This document shows, one piece after another, positions 11,635 to 21,362 of a DNA stretch of 64,000 nucleotides. Below the pieces are notes generated by a model. That model did not search any database. It was not told the origin of the DNA and saw nothing but the letters and a program-made list of their open reading frames with translations. Location: assembly GCA_030248195.1 (NCBI GenBank), contig JASAND010015613.1:1-64000 (forward strand), in the 5' to 3' direction. Source of the stretch: Trissonchulus latispiculum. Its lineage: Eukaryota; Nematoda; Enoplea; Enoplida; Ironidae. Within the stretch, counting starts at the first letter, position 1. Every line of letters begins with the position of its first letter. Position numbers and translations under genes: made by a program.

Positions 11635-14581
11635 CATCATCATCATCATCATTAGGGCCAGGCGGAGCGGATCCATACAGCTGAGCAGTTAGTCTAACCG
11701 CCCAGTACCCTTCAGGAAACCCATAACACCCGAAGGGGCCTCCCAAAAAACAGCCAAGCCAAGGGAACAGTCAAAATGTCTCCTCCGCGCAGCCTCCTTA
11801 GCTGGGCAGGAGAGGATAAGGTGGTCTAAGGTTTCGGTCTCCTGGGAGCAGTCTGGGCACAGGTCGGAGGGATATGCAGTGGGGTTGATTTCATTCCGAT
11901 ATTGGGCTAAAAGTAGGCTTTTTCCGGTTCGCAGCTGGGACAGGATGATTCTGTCACGTCTTGACAGCCCGGCTTCGTTGGACGGTGGGACAGGGCCTCT
12001 GTCACCAAAGATTGACCTTGTTCGGTCATGGGAAATGCCACTGTGCTATTTTTGGGTAAAGTGCCGCCTGAGCACGGCTGACGCTGTAGGATAATCAATT
12101 GCAACCTCGTCTTGGACCATCTTCCCTCCATTTCTCGCTAGTCTGTCGGCCATTTCATTTCCGGAAATTCCACAGTGACTGGGAATCCAGATGAGGCTAG
12201 CCGTTATGTTTCTCCTGTTAAGACTATCTAAATGATTCCAGATGGCAGTTTCCAGATACGTACATGGCAGAGCAGGTCCTCCAGACAGTTTCTGCACAGC
12301 CGATAGTGAATCCGTACAGATCCGGATCAAATTAGTTCGGTGCAGCTTTCCATATCTTAGGACCCAGTCTAGGGCCTTTTTGATGGCAATGAGCTCCGCT
12401 CTATAGCTGGAACAGACAATTCCAGCAGGGAAGGCGAGGTGCCTTCTACGCTCGGTGAAGCTTTCCACAACATAGACGCCGCTGCCTCCTCGTTCAGTTC
12501 CGCATTTAGCGGATCCGTCAGTCCATATGATGTAGTCAGCGGGCTGTTGGTTGCGGAGGTTCTGCAGTGCCATGGTTCTCTTTTCAGGAGGGGAGAGATT
12601 TCTGCACGAGGTAGCAATTGATGTGTCGGCTTCCAAAGTTGCTTGCTGGTGCCAGGGAGCAAATGGTGGGAGTAGGCTGACTGGCTCGCGTGTCCGCCCC
12701 GCCAGAGGAGTTTCATCCACAATTTCGGCGGTTCTGGATCTCCAACTAGGCTGGGTTTTCAGAATTCTATGCCTGGTGCTGGGTCGAGCCACTGTTGATC
12801 GCCGGAGGCTATCTTCAGGTAGCCGCAGGCTCTTCTCGTACATTTTGGAGGCCAGGTATTGGGATCTGAGTTGGAAGGGTTGGACACCGGCCTCCATCTG
12901 TAGAGCTTCGATAGGGGACGAGCTATGGCAGCCAGAAATGATTCTACATGCCTTATTCTGGATCTTTTCAGCCGACTGGAGGTGAGTTGGGGCAGCCGAA
13001 ATACCCCAGATTCCGGAACAGTATTCCAGGGCGGACCTTACAAAGGTCAGGTAGACAGAACGAAGGTCTTCCTTGCTGAGTCCCCAGTCTCTTCCAGCAA
13101 GGGCAGACAGGATTCGAGTGCGGGATCCCAGCTTCGCCCTGAGCTGGGCAACGTGGGGGCCAAAGTTGAGAAGCCGGTCGAACGTTACGCCCAGGAATGT
13201 GACTGATTCTTTTCCAGGGATGGGCTCACCATTGTAGAACAGCGCCAGGCGTCTTCTGGCTTCGGCGTTGTGGGTGGTAAATATCATGGATTCACACTTG
13301 TTGACATTGACCGCCATGTGCCATTTCCTTGTCCACCGATACAGAACCTCCAGGGCATTCTGCAGGTTGACTTCTGTTTTTGCCACTTCTTCATCCTGCG
13401 ACCACAGGGCAAGATCATCAGCAAATAAGGAAGCCTGAATTCCCTCCGGCATCCTGTCCAGAATATCATTGATGAACACAAGGAACAGGAGTGGAGAGAG
13501 GCAGCTTCCTTGAGGTACCCCGTGATGGAGGTTTCTGTATCGGCTTCTTTTGGATCCAACACGGACACAGGCTTTGCGATCAGACAGGAATTGGTGGATC
13601 CACTTCACGGCACAGACGGGTAGGCCGGACCTGAGCAGCTTCTGAACAAGACCGGGCTTCCACACTGTGTCGAAAGCACGGGCGAAATCGATGAGGACCA
13701 GTCCAGTTCTTCTTGCCTTCTTTGGTTGGGAGAATCCATCTACTACTGACTGTGTCACTCTTAGGACCTGATCATCAGTAGCAGCTCCCGGGCGGAATCC
13801 AGCTTGCGCTGGGGAGAAGAATCCTCTGCTCTCCAGGAAATACTGGAGTCTGCGTTTCACCATTGACTCCATCAGTTTGGAGACTGCAGATGTAAGGCTG
13901 ATAGGGCGGTAGGAGCTGGTTTGGTCCACTGGTTTGCCCCTTTTGTGAATAGGTATTATCATCGCTTGTTTCCAGGAGCTGGGGATTTCACCGTACTTCC
14001 AGGACCTGTTGCAGAGTCTCAGAAGAGCATCTTTGAGCCCAGGGGTTGCCTTCTTGAGCATTTCATTGCAGATTCCATCAGGACCAGGGGCTTTCTTCAA
14101 TTTGAGGTTGCTGATGGCGGCACTGAGTTCGGACATTCCAAAAGGACTGCAGAGAGTTGCTGAAGTAGGCGTGCAGTCGCACTGCCTTCGCATTTCCTCT
14201 CGGTTGCGTTTCTTCAGAATTACGTTGTCCCTGCCGGCCCTCAGCCGGCTGACGGATGAGTATTCCGAAGCAAATGCAGAGGCTTTGGCATAGTCCGTGT
14301 ACAGAAGCTTGTCCCCTTTCTTGATGGCCCCGCTGGAGTGGCAATTGGCTTTCCCGTCGATGGCTTTGATTGTTCTCATGACCTTAGCTGGGTCTGATCT
14401 TAGGCTCAGGCCAGATGCATAGTTTCTCCATTCTTCTCTTTTCGCAGTGGTCATCATTTCCCGGAGCCGTTTTGTTTCCTCTGTCCACCTCCGTTTAGCA
14501 TCATCGCTGGATCTGGCATCCTTCCGCAGCTCCCGGCACTTCCTTGCCTGGGCAGTCAGTTCTGGATTCCACCAGGCCTTA
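11635..14581 (-). mobile_element. 5'-truncated LINE (I-group type, RNase H-bearing)
   Basis: Minus-strand non-LTR retrotransposon. Its 3' end is a (ATG)n tail (11635-11653 as CAT repeats on the plus strand). Its 5' end stops at 14581, between the expected endonuclease and the reverse transcriptase. A 13-bp target duplication GCCAGTTTGCCGT flanks it (11622-11634, 14582-14594), and the host family A site is uninterrupted elsewhere. About 2.95 kb. RNase H after the RT is typical of I/Ingi-like groups; exact clade not determined. Confidence 0.92.
12046..14581 (-). CDS. LINE reverse transcriptase / RNase H ORF (truncated, one internal stop)
   Basis: Target-primed reverse transcription enzyme. Reading from 14581: a linker beginning KAWWNPEL; RT fingers with APGPDGICNEML and SYRPISLTSAVSKLMESM; motif A LIDFARAFDTVW; motif B HGVPQGSCLSPLLF; catalytic motif C FADDLALW; then RNase H with WTDGSAKCG, YRAELIAIKKAL, CTDSLSAVQKL and IPSHCGISGNEMADRLARNG, so its acidic residues are present. 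A TAG at 12046-12048 stops it, but the same frame continues to 11689 and there encodes CPDCSQETETLDHLILSCP, the usual C-terminal CCHC knuckle. So the only visible damage is one nonsense codon plus the 5' truncation. The first ~20 codons of the open frame (14582-14646) are host family A sequence, including the target duplication, and not LINE. The endonuclease is missing. Confidence 0.93.
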
Positions 14582-14757
14582 GCCAGTTTGCCGTTTGCAG
14601 GGGCAGTCGGGTGGGTGGTGAAGTGGTCGAAAATAAAATTTTTCAAAAGTGGTCAAATTTTGTATCAAATGAAAGCCCTAAGTGAGCTGAGCAACTTTTG
14701 TCATATAACTGCGTCCCCAAAGTGGGTGTAGAGTGCTGAGGTGGGGTGGGGACTTAG

Positions 14758-15143
14758 TGAAGTAAAAAAAGGTAAAGTGACCCCTGGAGAGAACTCCAAC
14801 CTACAGAAGGTTATAGGGTGCCGGTGCTTATCTCCGGATTCACAGCCCGAAGCCAGGAGCGACAACTCTAATGTTGACTACATCTGTGGAAGGGGGGCCA
14901 GCCCTTCATCAGGCATTACGCCAGAACACAGACTCCTGTTACCTTCCCACCGCAGTGGTACCCATTTACCGACCAGTTAAGGATAGACAGCTGGGTTGGC
15001 TGGAGCCCACGGCGAACCGATATGTGCTTAGTCCCTTGCTCAAGGGGATTTGTGAAAGCTTTGTGGCAGCGGGGATTCGAACCTCGGACTATCGGATCCG
15101 AAGTCGAACGCCTTAACCACTCGGCCGGCACGGCACAAATTAG
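14758..15143 (-). mobile_element. tRNA-derived SINE nested in A1
   Basis: Minus-strand SINE of ~386 bp, flanked by the duplication GGGGACTTAG (14748-14757, 15144-15153), which is family A sequence. The head is tRNA-like with A box (GGCCGAGTGGTTAAGG) and B box (GGTTCGAATCC). The body contains CCCTTGAGCAAGG and GGTAAATGGGTACC, blocks reminiscent of the conserved cores of V/Deu-type SINEs. Polymerase III transcription is inferred from the boxes. Confidence 0.8.
15062..15135 (-). other. tRNA-Ser/Leu-like head of the SINE (not a functional tRNA)
   Basis: The D-arm and T-arm sequences are tRNA-like. The two halves of the acceptor stem do not pair, and the anticodon and T stems each have a mismatch. 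It is immediately followed by SINE body, so I read it as the SINE promoter and not as a tRNA gene. Confidence 0.75.
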
Positions 15144-15287
15144 GGGGACTTAGGCGATTTCCAATCATTTTGGAGGCTATGACAGTAGAATAATCATGCC
15201 GCAATCCACATCTCAAAATTCCTTTCCTAGCGTTCTGAGCAGGACCCCAAAGTTGGGGGTTCCCGTTCCGGCCAGACATTCGTCCCT

Positions 15288-15706
15288 TAGTGTTTTAGAA
15301 CGGCCGGGTTCAACGCCGCCGGCCACCTAATGCCACCGGCTAACCACCGGCCGACGGCCGGCCGTTGGCCGTTCTCGGCCGGCGGCTAACCTGACATATT
15401 CTTCAGTGTTTGAAGACAATCTGAGCTAGAAAGTTGCAAAATATTTATATTATGCATTACAAAGGCAATGAAATCGGCTTTTACTTTACATATATATTTG
15501 AGAAAAGTTTACATTCAGCGTTGGATTTGTTTTGTAAACATTTGCTGCTCTGCTCAAATATATATATAGTTGTGTTAACTATAAATAATTGTTTTAAGCC
15601 GGCGGCCAACGGCCGGCTGGCGGCTGAACGGCTGGACGGCCAACGGCCAAACGGCCAGACACTCAGCCGGGCCGGCCGCCGGCTTCCCGGCCGTTCTAAA
15701 ACACTA
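15288..15706. mobile_element. GC-rich TIR element nested in A1
   Basis: Inverted termini TAGTGTTTTAGAACGGCCGGG and complement, followed inward by dense CGGCCG/GCCGGC motifs in both arms around an AT-rich core. hAT-like in style. The right flank continues family A (GCTGTAGAGTGCTG) but the left flank (15154-15287) does not, so the left junction is rearranged and no duplication is visible. Confidence 0.65.
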
Positions 15707-16063
15707 GCTGTAGAGTGCTGTGGTGGGGTGGGGTGGGGACTTAGGCGATTTTGTTTCAAAAATAAAATTTTTCAAAAGTGGTCAAATTTGGTATCAAATG
15801 AAAGCCCTAAGTGAGCTGAGCAGCTTTTGCCATAGAACTGCACACCCAAAGTGGCTGTAGAGTGCTGTGGTGGGGTGGGGTGGGGACTTAGGCGATTTTG
15901 GGTCAAAAGTAATCAATTTTGGTATCAAAAATTAAAAGCCCTTATGCGAGCTGACAACTTTCTTTTGTGGTGTGTTCGACGATGCTCTTCTCAACTGAAT
16001 TTAAAAGGATAGGCATGGCCCAACACACATATCATCCCTTGTGCGGAGCATTTTTTGCTACTG

Positions 16064-16320
16064 TGTATTTATGTATAAATAAACACCTATATGTATATTC
16101 ATAGGTGTAACTTTTTCTTCAGAGAATGTGAATGAGAACAAAGACTGGACTATTGTACTTTACGTTTGCGCTTGGAGTATATAACCTGTTTATTGTTTAC
16201 GGCAAGCTTACGGCAAACAAATCATACTTGCTTGCCACGTATGGTTTCAATTCAATGGCACGATTTTTATGTCAGCTACCCTCAGCAACCATAAGTCAAA
16301 TTTGTGGTTTTTACCCCTAA
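16064..16320 (+). pseudogene. Partial duplicate of exon 1 and its 5' flank
   Basis: Bases 16064-16202 are almost identical to 18486-18621, the flank and start of exon 1 of the glycosyltransferase-like gene. It starts with the same ATG context (16132) and MRTKTGLLYFTFALGV, then diverges into unrelated sequence and stops at 16320. In both places the duplicated block begins exactly at the right end of a family A element. It lacks everything after the membrane anchor, so it cannot encode the full protein. Confidence 0.8.
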
Positions 16321-16563
16321 ACTCTTTCCCAAAAAACGAAGGTCCAAATTTGATTGCATAATTATTGAGGACTATAGATCCTATAACAATGCTAAAAAGA
16401 CTAGCATCTGAATCCGGGGGGAAAGTAGTTCAATTGGCCCTTCAAAGTTGCAAAATCGTCGATTTGAGCCAAAAAAGCGATTAAGTCAACTTTGGAAAGC
16501 CACAGCCGATTAACACGAAAGGATATTGAGCTAATATTTTGCAAACATAAAGTAGGTACCATA

Positions 16564-16986
16564 CAGGGTATTTTTTAGGGATTTTTTTCCGGGGGGGGGG
16601 CTTCCCGGGGGGGCCCCCCCCCCCGGCCCGGGGGGGGTAGAAAATTTCGGGGGGGGGGGGGAAAGATTTTTTTGCAAAAATGAGCCAAAAAATGGTATTT
16701 TTTGGCGTATTTTGCATGGTGAAACTCAAAAAGTGCTCAAAAATGCCAGGATTTAAGCTAAAAATAGCTATTTTTACGAAAAAATCTCCGGCGAAGCCGG
16801 AAAATTTTTGAAAATTGGCCTATTTTTGGCAAAAATTTGGGCCTCCAAAAAATCCCGGGGGGGGGGAAGCAAAAATCCCGGGAGGGGGCGATTTCGGGGG
16901 GGGAAGGCATTTTCGGGGGGGGGAAGGTCAATTTCGGGGGGGGGGCCCCCCCCCCGCCCGCCCCCCCCCCTGTAAAAAATACCCTG
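16564..16986. mobile_element. Poly-G MITE with 5-bp duplication
   Basis: A 423-bp element; termini CAGGGTATTTTTTA and TAAAAAATACCCTG; duplication CCATA (16559-16563, 16987-16991). Very long G/C runs near both ends. Internal CCGGCGAAGCCGG hairpin, shared with the other MITEs of this group. Confidence 0.92.
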
Positions 16987-17201
16987 CCATAGTCAATATT
17001 TTGGCTTAGTTTCAGCCAAATTTGAAAACTTTCATTTTTTCGACTTTTCGGGGCCGTTATGGAGGCACAATAGTTGAAAAAATAAATTTCTCTAAAATTC
17101 TCAGGGGGAGCTAAGTGAGTTGAAAATTGTGAAGTCATAACCCCCATCCCCCCTGTAAAACTATGGGCTTGGGATGGGTTGGTGGAGGGCCCTCTTCCCA
17201 T

Positions 17202-18485
17202 ATTATAGGGGTCGCGGTAGCAAATTGTAGAGCACATCGAGTTTAGTATGTCTGTGAAGTTTCAGCCCCGTATCACTTACCGTTAAAAAGTTGCGCCCCG
17301 GACCGGTTATGGCGGCGATGTTTTTTTCCGATTTCTCCTATTTGATGGTTGTATTGTACATAATGTTCGCCGCTTTCACGTGATCTGCAGCGGTGGGCCA
17401 ACCTAAAGGGCTATGAGGTCTAGTAGTACCCTCTAAAGAATTTACGAATCACATCTTTTTTTGCGCCGCAGCTGCGGCACAGCGCCGCAGTGGCGCCGCA
17501 AAGTCGGCTCATAGCGAAAAGTGACCATTTTTGTGGTCGTCGCTCAGGTTGAACGTTACGAGCTGGAGCTGATTTCTTTTTATATTCAGAAATTACATAT
17601 ATTGAACTAACTAACGGTCCAGGTTGCGTTTCTCTATCACTTCCCTAGTGACCACGGTGGCCCGTCAAAGATGGCGAAAATTCGAAAAATGAGAAATCGT
17701 AAATTTCTCGCCATCTATTTAACTTTGAAAGCTCAAATCTTCCATACAACGGTTTTCTGGCATGGAGAATCGATTCCCGCAGCCAGTTTTCCCGTCAGAC
17801 CCACCCATCTTGCTGGGCTGGTTCCACTTTGCCGTCGGGAGGGTCAAGTCGGAAACCGCTTCCTGGAGGTCCATAGTAGGCTCTACCTGGCCTCTCAAAA
17901 CTTTGTCTATAGGGGTTTTCTGGTGTGCCCAGCTCATTCCCGGTATCCGTTTTGCCGTCCGACGTGTCTATATTGCTGGGCTGGTTCTACTTTGCCGTTT
18001 GAAGGGTCAGTCGGGTGGGAGGGTCAAATGGTTGAAAATAAAGTTTCTCAAAAGTGGTCAAGTTTGGTATCAAATGAAAGCCCTAAGTGAGCTGAGCAAC
18101 TTTTGTCATAGAACTGCGTACCCAAAGTGGCTGTAGAATGCTGTGGTGGGGTGGGGTGGGGACTTAGGCGATTTTGGGTCAAAAGTATATAAAATTTTTC
18201 AAAAGTAATCAATTTTGGTATCAAATGAAAGCCCTAAGGAGCTGAGCGGCTTTTGCCATAGAACTGCACACCCAAAGTGGCTGTAGAGTGCTGTGGTGGG
18301 GTGGGGTGGGGACTTAGGCGATTTTGGGTCAAAAGTAATCAATTTTGGTATCAAATGAAAGCCCTAAGTGAGCTGAGCAACTTTTGTGGTGTCGGATTTA
18401 TGCCTTTCTCAACCGGAATTTAAAGGATAGGCATAGGCCCAACACACATATCATCCCCTTTTGTGCGGAGCATTTTTGTTACTTG
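17202..18485 (+). mobile_element. Family A element, copy A2
   Basis: Starts ATTATAGGGGTCGCGGTAG and then jumps to the CAAATTGTAGAGCACATCG block, so part of the hairpin region is deleted. It retains the GC-rich block, the ~160-bp repeats, about two tandem units and the end GCATTTTTGTTACTTG|T. It lies immediately upstream of exon 1, so it could contribute promoter sequence (inference). Confidence 0.8.
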
Positions 18486-18553
18486 TGTATTTATGTATAA
18501 ATAAACACCTATATGTATATTCATAGGTGTAACTTTTTCTTCAGAGAATGTGA

Positions 18554-18970
18554 ATGAGAACAAAGACTGGACTATTGTACTTTACGTTTGCGCTTGGAGT
18601 AACCTGTTTATTGTTTTTGCTATTGATTAATGATCAAGAACGAACGTCTGATGTTACCTATTGGGTGGTCTCGGAAACACATCGTCGACTCAAAAATTTT
18701 AACGGATTGGTTAAATCACGTACTCAGTTGACGGGTGATGTTGCTGTCTGGCTGTCTCCGCTTCCTCCCCATTCTTCCACGAGTAACGGAAAGTTTTTTT
18801 TGGAGGATTCCCCTTCAATGGCATCGAAGTCGCCTCCGGATGTGATTATTCCTGGTATCAAAGCTTATTTACTGAACATAATTTCTTTAATTAAATCACT
18901 GCAGGCCGCTTTTCCTGCTCATCCTATACACATTTATGACTTGGATTTGCGCGATGCGGATAAACTGAGG
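18554..18970 (+). CDS. Glycosyltransferase-like type II membrane protein, exon 1
   Basis: Codes for 139 residues. The N-terminus MRTKTGLLYFTFALGV..LLFLLL is a short cytosolic tail plus a single membrane anchor (about residues 6-24), typical of Golgi type II proteins. Toward the end, PDVIIPGIKAYLLN and HPIHIYDLDLRDADKLR resemble the start of a nucleotide-sugar transferase-like fold. I end the exon at AGG|GTAAGAT (donor at 18971). The open frame runs on to 19018, but the joined product with exon 2 reads naturally (DADKLR-IESHCNN). Family A copy A2 ends 68 bp upstream. Membership in an uncharacterised animal glycosyltransferase-like family is by recall of its pattern and not by a search; the catalytic activity is unknown. 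Confidence 0.7.
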
Positions 18971-19430
18971 GTAAGATTAGCATCAATTGCACCTGGAGTG
19001 CCACAAATGTACCAATGATTTTAGTTTACCATTAATTTTTTACGCTCTAAGTATATATATAACGAATTCAGACAATTTTGGGAGTTCCTCGATTTTTTAT
19101 AAAATTGTGAAAGTTTTCGAAAACGTTTATTTATTAGTATATATATATATGTATATATTTATAATCTCGGGTTTTTAGGCAAAAATAAGGGGGGGTAGAG
19201 TGGGGGGACGCCTCCCCACTAGTGGGGAGGGGAAATAAAATGGGCTAACAATGCCAAAAACATAGTAAAAAGCCTGTTTTCTACATATACTGCTATAACT
19301 AAGCTGAAAAGTGCTCAGAAATTAATTTTTGGCGCCAAAATAGACGGTTATTAACTAAAAATTTTTGAAAATTCTGACCAAAAATCCTATTTGGCAATAT
19401 CTGGGCACCTTAGGGTGAGTGGGGGGGGCG

Positions 19431-19433
<3 letters not shown>

Positions 19434-19513
<80 letters not shown>
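19434..19513. repeat. (TA)n microsatellite
   Basis: About 40 TA repeats ending at the hairpin of H4. The preceding 18971-19433 is intron 1 sequence with a GGGGGG-rich, MITE-like patch near 19190-19240; I see no complete element there. Confidence 0.95.
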
Positions 19514-19519
<6 letters not shown>

Positions 19520-19660
19520 GGGAGCGCGAGAGCGCTCCCCTATAATATGGGTGTAAAAGGCTCAGTGCGGCCCTTGGAGACCCGTGCCAGCTAAATACTC
19601 AACCAAACTGGACAATTTTGGTATCGTTGGAATCTACACGACGAGTACTACAAGTCGCAA
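19514..19660 (+). repeat. Hairpin-end fragment H4
   Basis: Begins TTATAGGGGAGCGC with a perfect hairpin (GGGGAGCGC, GAGA loop, GCGCTCCCC), then TATAATATGGGTGTAAAAGG. The downstream ~130 bp matches 45770-45895. It is the head of a hairpin-end element without a visible tandem array. Confidence 0.65.
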
Positions 19661-19665
19661 AAAAG

Positions 19666-19795
19666 TTTCAGGCCTGTTGCGGTTCCTATTTTTCCTATTT
19701 TTTCCTATTTTTTCGAGACATTCCTATTTATTCCTATTTTCAGCCGAAATTCCTATTTTTTTCCTATTTTTTCGTTTGACCAGAGTAATTTGTCA
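19666..19795. repeat. TTCCTATTTTTTCC-rich hAT-like end
   Basis: CAGGCCTGTTGCGG followed by repeated TTCCTATTTTT. The mirror image, ending GCGCAACAGCCCTG, is at 24240-24367, and a related pair bounds 31509-33205. Whether 19666 and 24367 are the two ends of one nested element is unproven: the flanking 8-mers do not match. 19796-20262 shows no further features. Confidence 0.4.
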
Positions 19796-20262
19796 TTGGA
19801 TCTTGGTTTTTTGTTGAACAGAACACAAAACTTTCTTTACGTTCTGAATGACAACAGTTTGGGAAAAAATTTTGCGCCTTCGGCGCAGTGTTTTCCTTGT
19901 TTTCAAAACGTCCTCGTCTTAGTTTTGCTTATTGGTCCTCTAACTAACACCACCTTTTTTACATATATACGTATTTGCTGTAGGTTACTAAATTTTTCGT
20001 TGAAAGATTAGAAGCTAAATACGACCGTTGCCACAATATTTTTCTGTTTAAATATTCTTGATTATAAACAAATTGACGGATTAAGTTAAGCTCCCAAATT
20101 TTTGGTAGTTGGTCGTATAGACCATAGGCATTATTATATACATTTTCCATAATTTGAATATGCAGTGCTCGATTCACATCCACGCTAGCTTTACTCATGC
20201 GTTAACCTTGGGTGTTTGTGTTTTAGTTCTAGCATTTTTAGTATTTAAATGTTAGATTCCAC

Positions 20263-21111
20263 TAGGGTTGGTTTTTTCCGGAAAAAAAGATTGCCGGAAA
20301 AAACCTTTTTTTCCGGTTTTTTTCCATTTTTTTTCCATTTTTTTCCTTTTTTTCCGGTCACTCCAAAATTACACAATGTGCTAAAAGTTGCGTTATTTCA
20401 TGTTTTTGCATGCACAGAAGCAGTTTTCACGATAATTGTAGCCCCACAGGGGTAATGCAATTACACAAGCGCTTAGAAAGATTCCAGTAGTGGTTACAGG
20501 AATCAAATATTTTCAGCGGGTGACGCTGTTAAAGCAAAGGACAGGTCACTTCTGTATACTTTGGCGGTTCTACTAGACCTAGTTTGTGGTTTTCATAGGT
20601 TACACGCTCCGTAAAGTAAACAATTCCAGATGTTTTAACAGTTTTGGTTGAACACTCCACTGTTAGGTATTGAATTATTAACTCTACCTGAGTTACGCAA
20701 TCATTTTCACATTTCAAGGGAAAAACGATAAATCCCAAAGTTAGCTCAAATGCATGAATATCGTATTCTTACCTCATTAAACACTGTTTTTGATGGTTTC
20801 TTAATGTTCCGATGTTATAAATTAACTTTCAGAACATGTCCCGAATATTTTACCATTTTTTTCCGATGCATCGAAAAAACCCAAATACAGTTTCGTCAGA
20901 TTTAGCATACCCCCACCTACTATGACCCACGGAAAAGGTTGTAAATAGTGTGAAATTGCTGGAAAAGCTCAGAAAACATAATATTTTATTGTAAAAATCG
21001 TCAAAATAACGTTAGGAATATTTTTCCATTTTTTTCCACCCCATCGGAATAAAATGGAAAAAAACGGAAAAAACCTTTTTTTCCAGTCCTTTTTTTCCGC
21101 GCCCATCCCTA
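20263..21111. mobile_element. hAT-like non-autonomous element
   Basis: An 849-bp element with termini TAGGGTTGGTTTTTTCC and its approximate complement, many TTTTTTCC tracts in both subterminal regions, and a perfect 8-bp duplication GATTCCAC (20255-20262, 21112-21119). No transposase frame. Confidence 0.9.
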
Positions 21112-21362
21112 GATTCCACCCCAAAGATAAGTAGAGATACAAACAAGTAATTGCCGGGGGAGGGTCTAAGGGCGGGGATCTCAACAAAGATTAGAGATTT
21201 CTCTGAAATTGAGAGCCAGTAGCAATTTTGCGGAGCGCTTTGACTGATATTTTCCAGTAATTGTCTCTTTTTGTCTGAAAGAGTTCACAGAAGACCAGAA
21301 TTTTTCTCATTTCAGAAATAAAGTGTGTTCATTTTACTTTTTTCTGCAGGCCAGAAAACTTA

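Larger units (their letters stand above)
10375..16063 (+). mobile_element. Family A element, copy A1 (host of four nested insertions)
   Basis: Begins A|TCATAGGGGTCGC with the hairpin GGGGTCGC-GGCA-GCGACCCC and ends GGAGCATTTTTTGCTACTG|T. Family A layout is: hairpin; a GC-rich block rich in CTGCGCA and CGCCGCAG motifs; two ~160-bp repeats with TTGCTGGGCTGGTTCCACTT; ~147-bp tandem units; terminal GGAGCATTTTTGTTACTTG. Inside A1 sit a MITE (10624-10991), a LINE (11635-14581), a SINE (14758-15143) and a TIR element (15288-15706). Flanking family A sequence matches other copies, so the empty sites are readable. Confidence 0.8.

Noticed and set aside
15062..15135. Functional tRNA gene
   Set aside because: The acceptor stem does not pair, the anticodon and T stems have mismatches, and a SINE body and target duplication surround it.
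16131..16320. Independent short membrane-protein gene
   Set aside because: Its first part is a copy of exon 1 of the 18554 gene; the rest is unrelated and stops early, so it is a partial duplicate.
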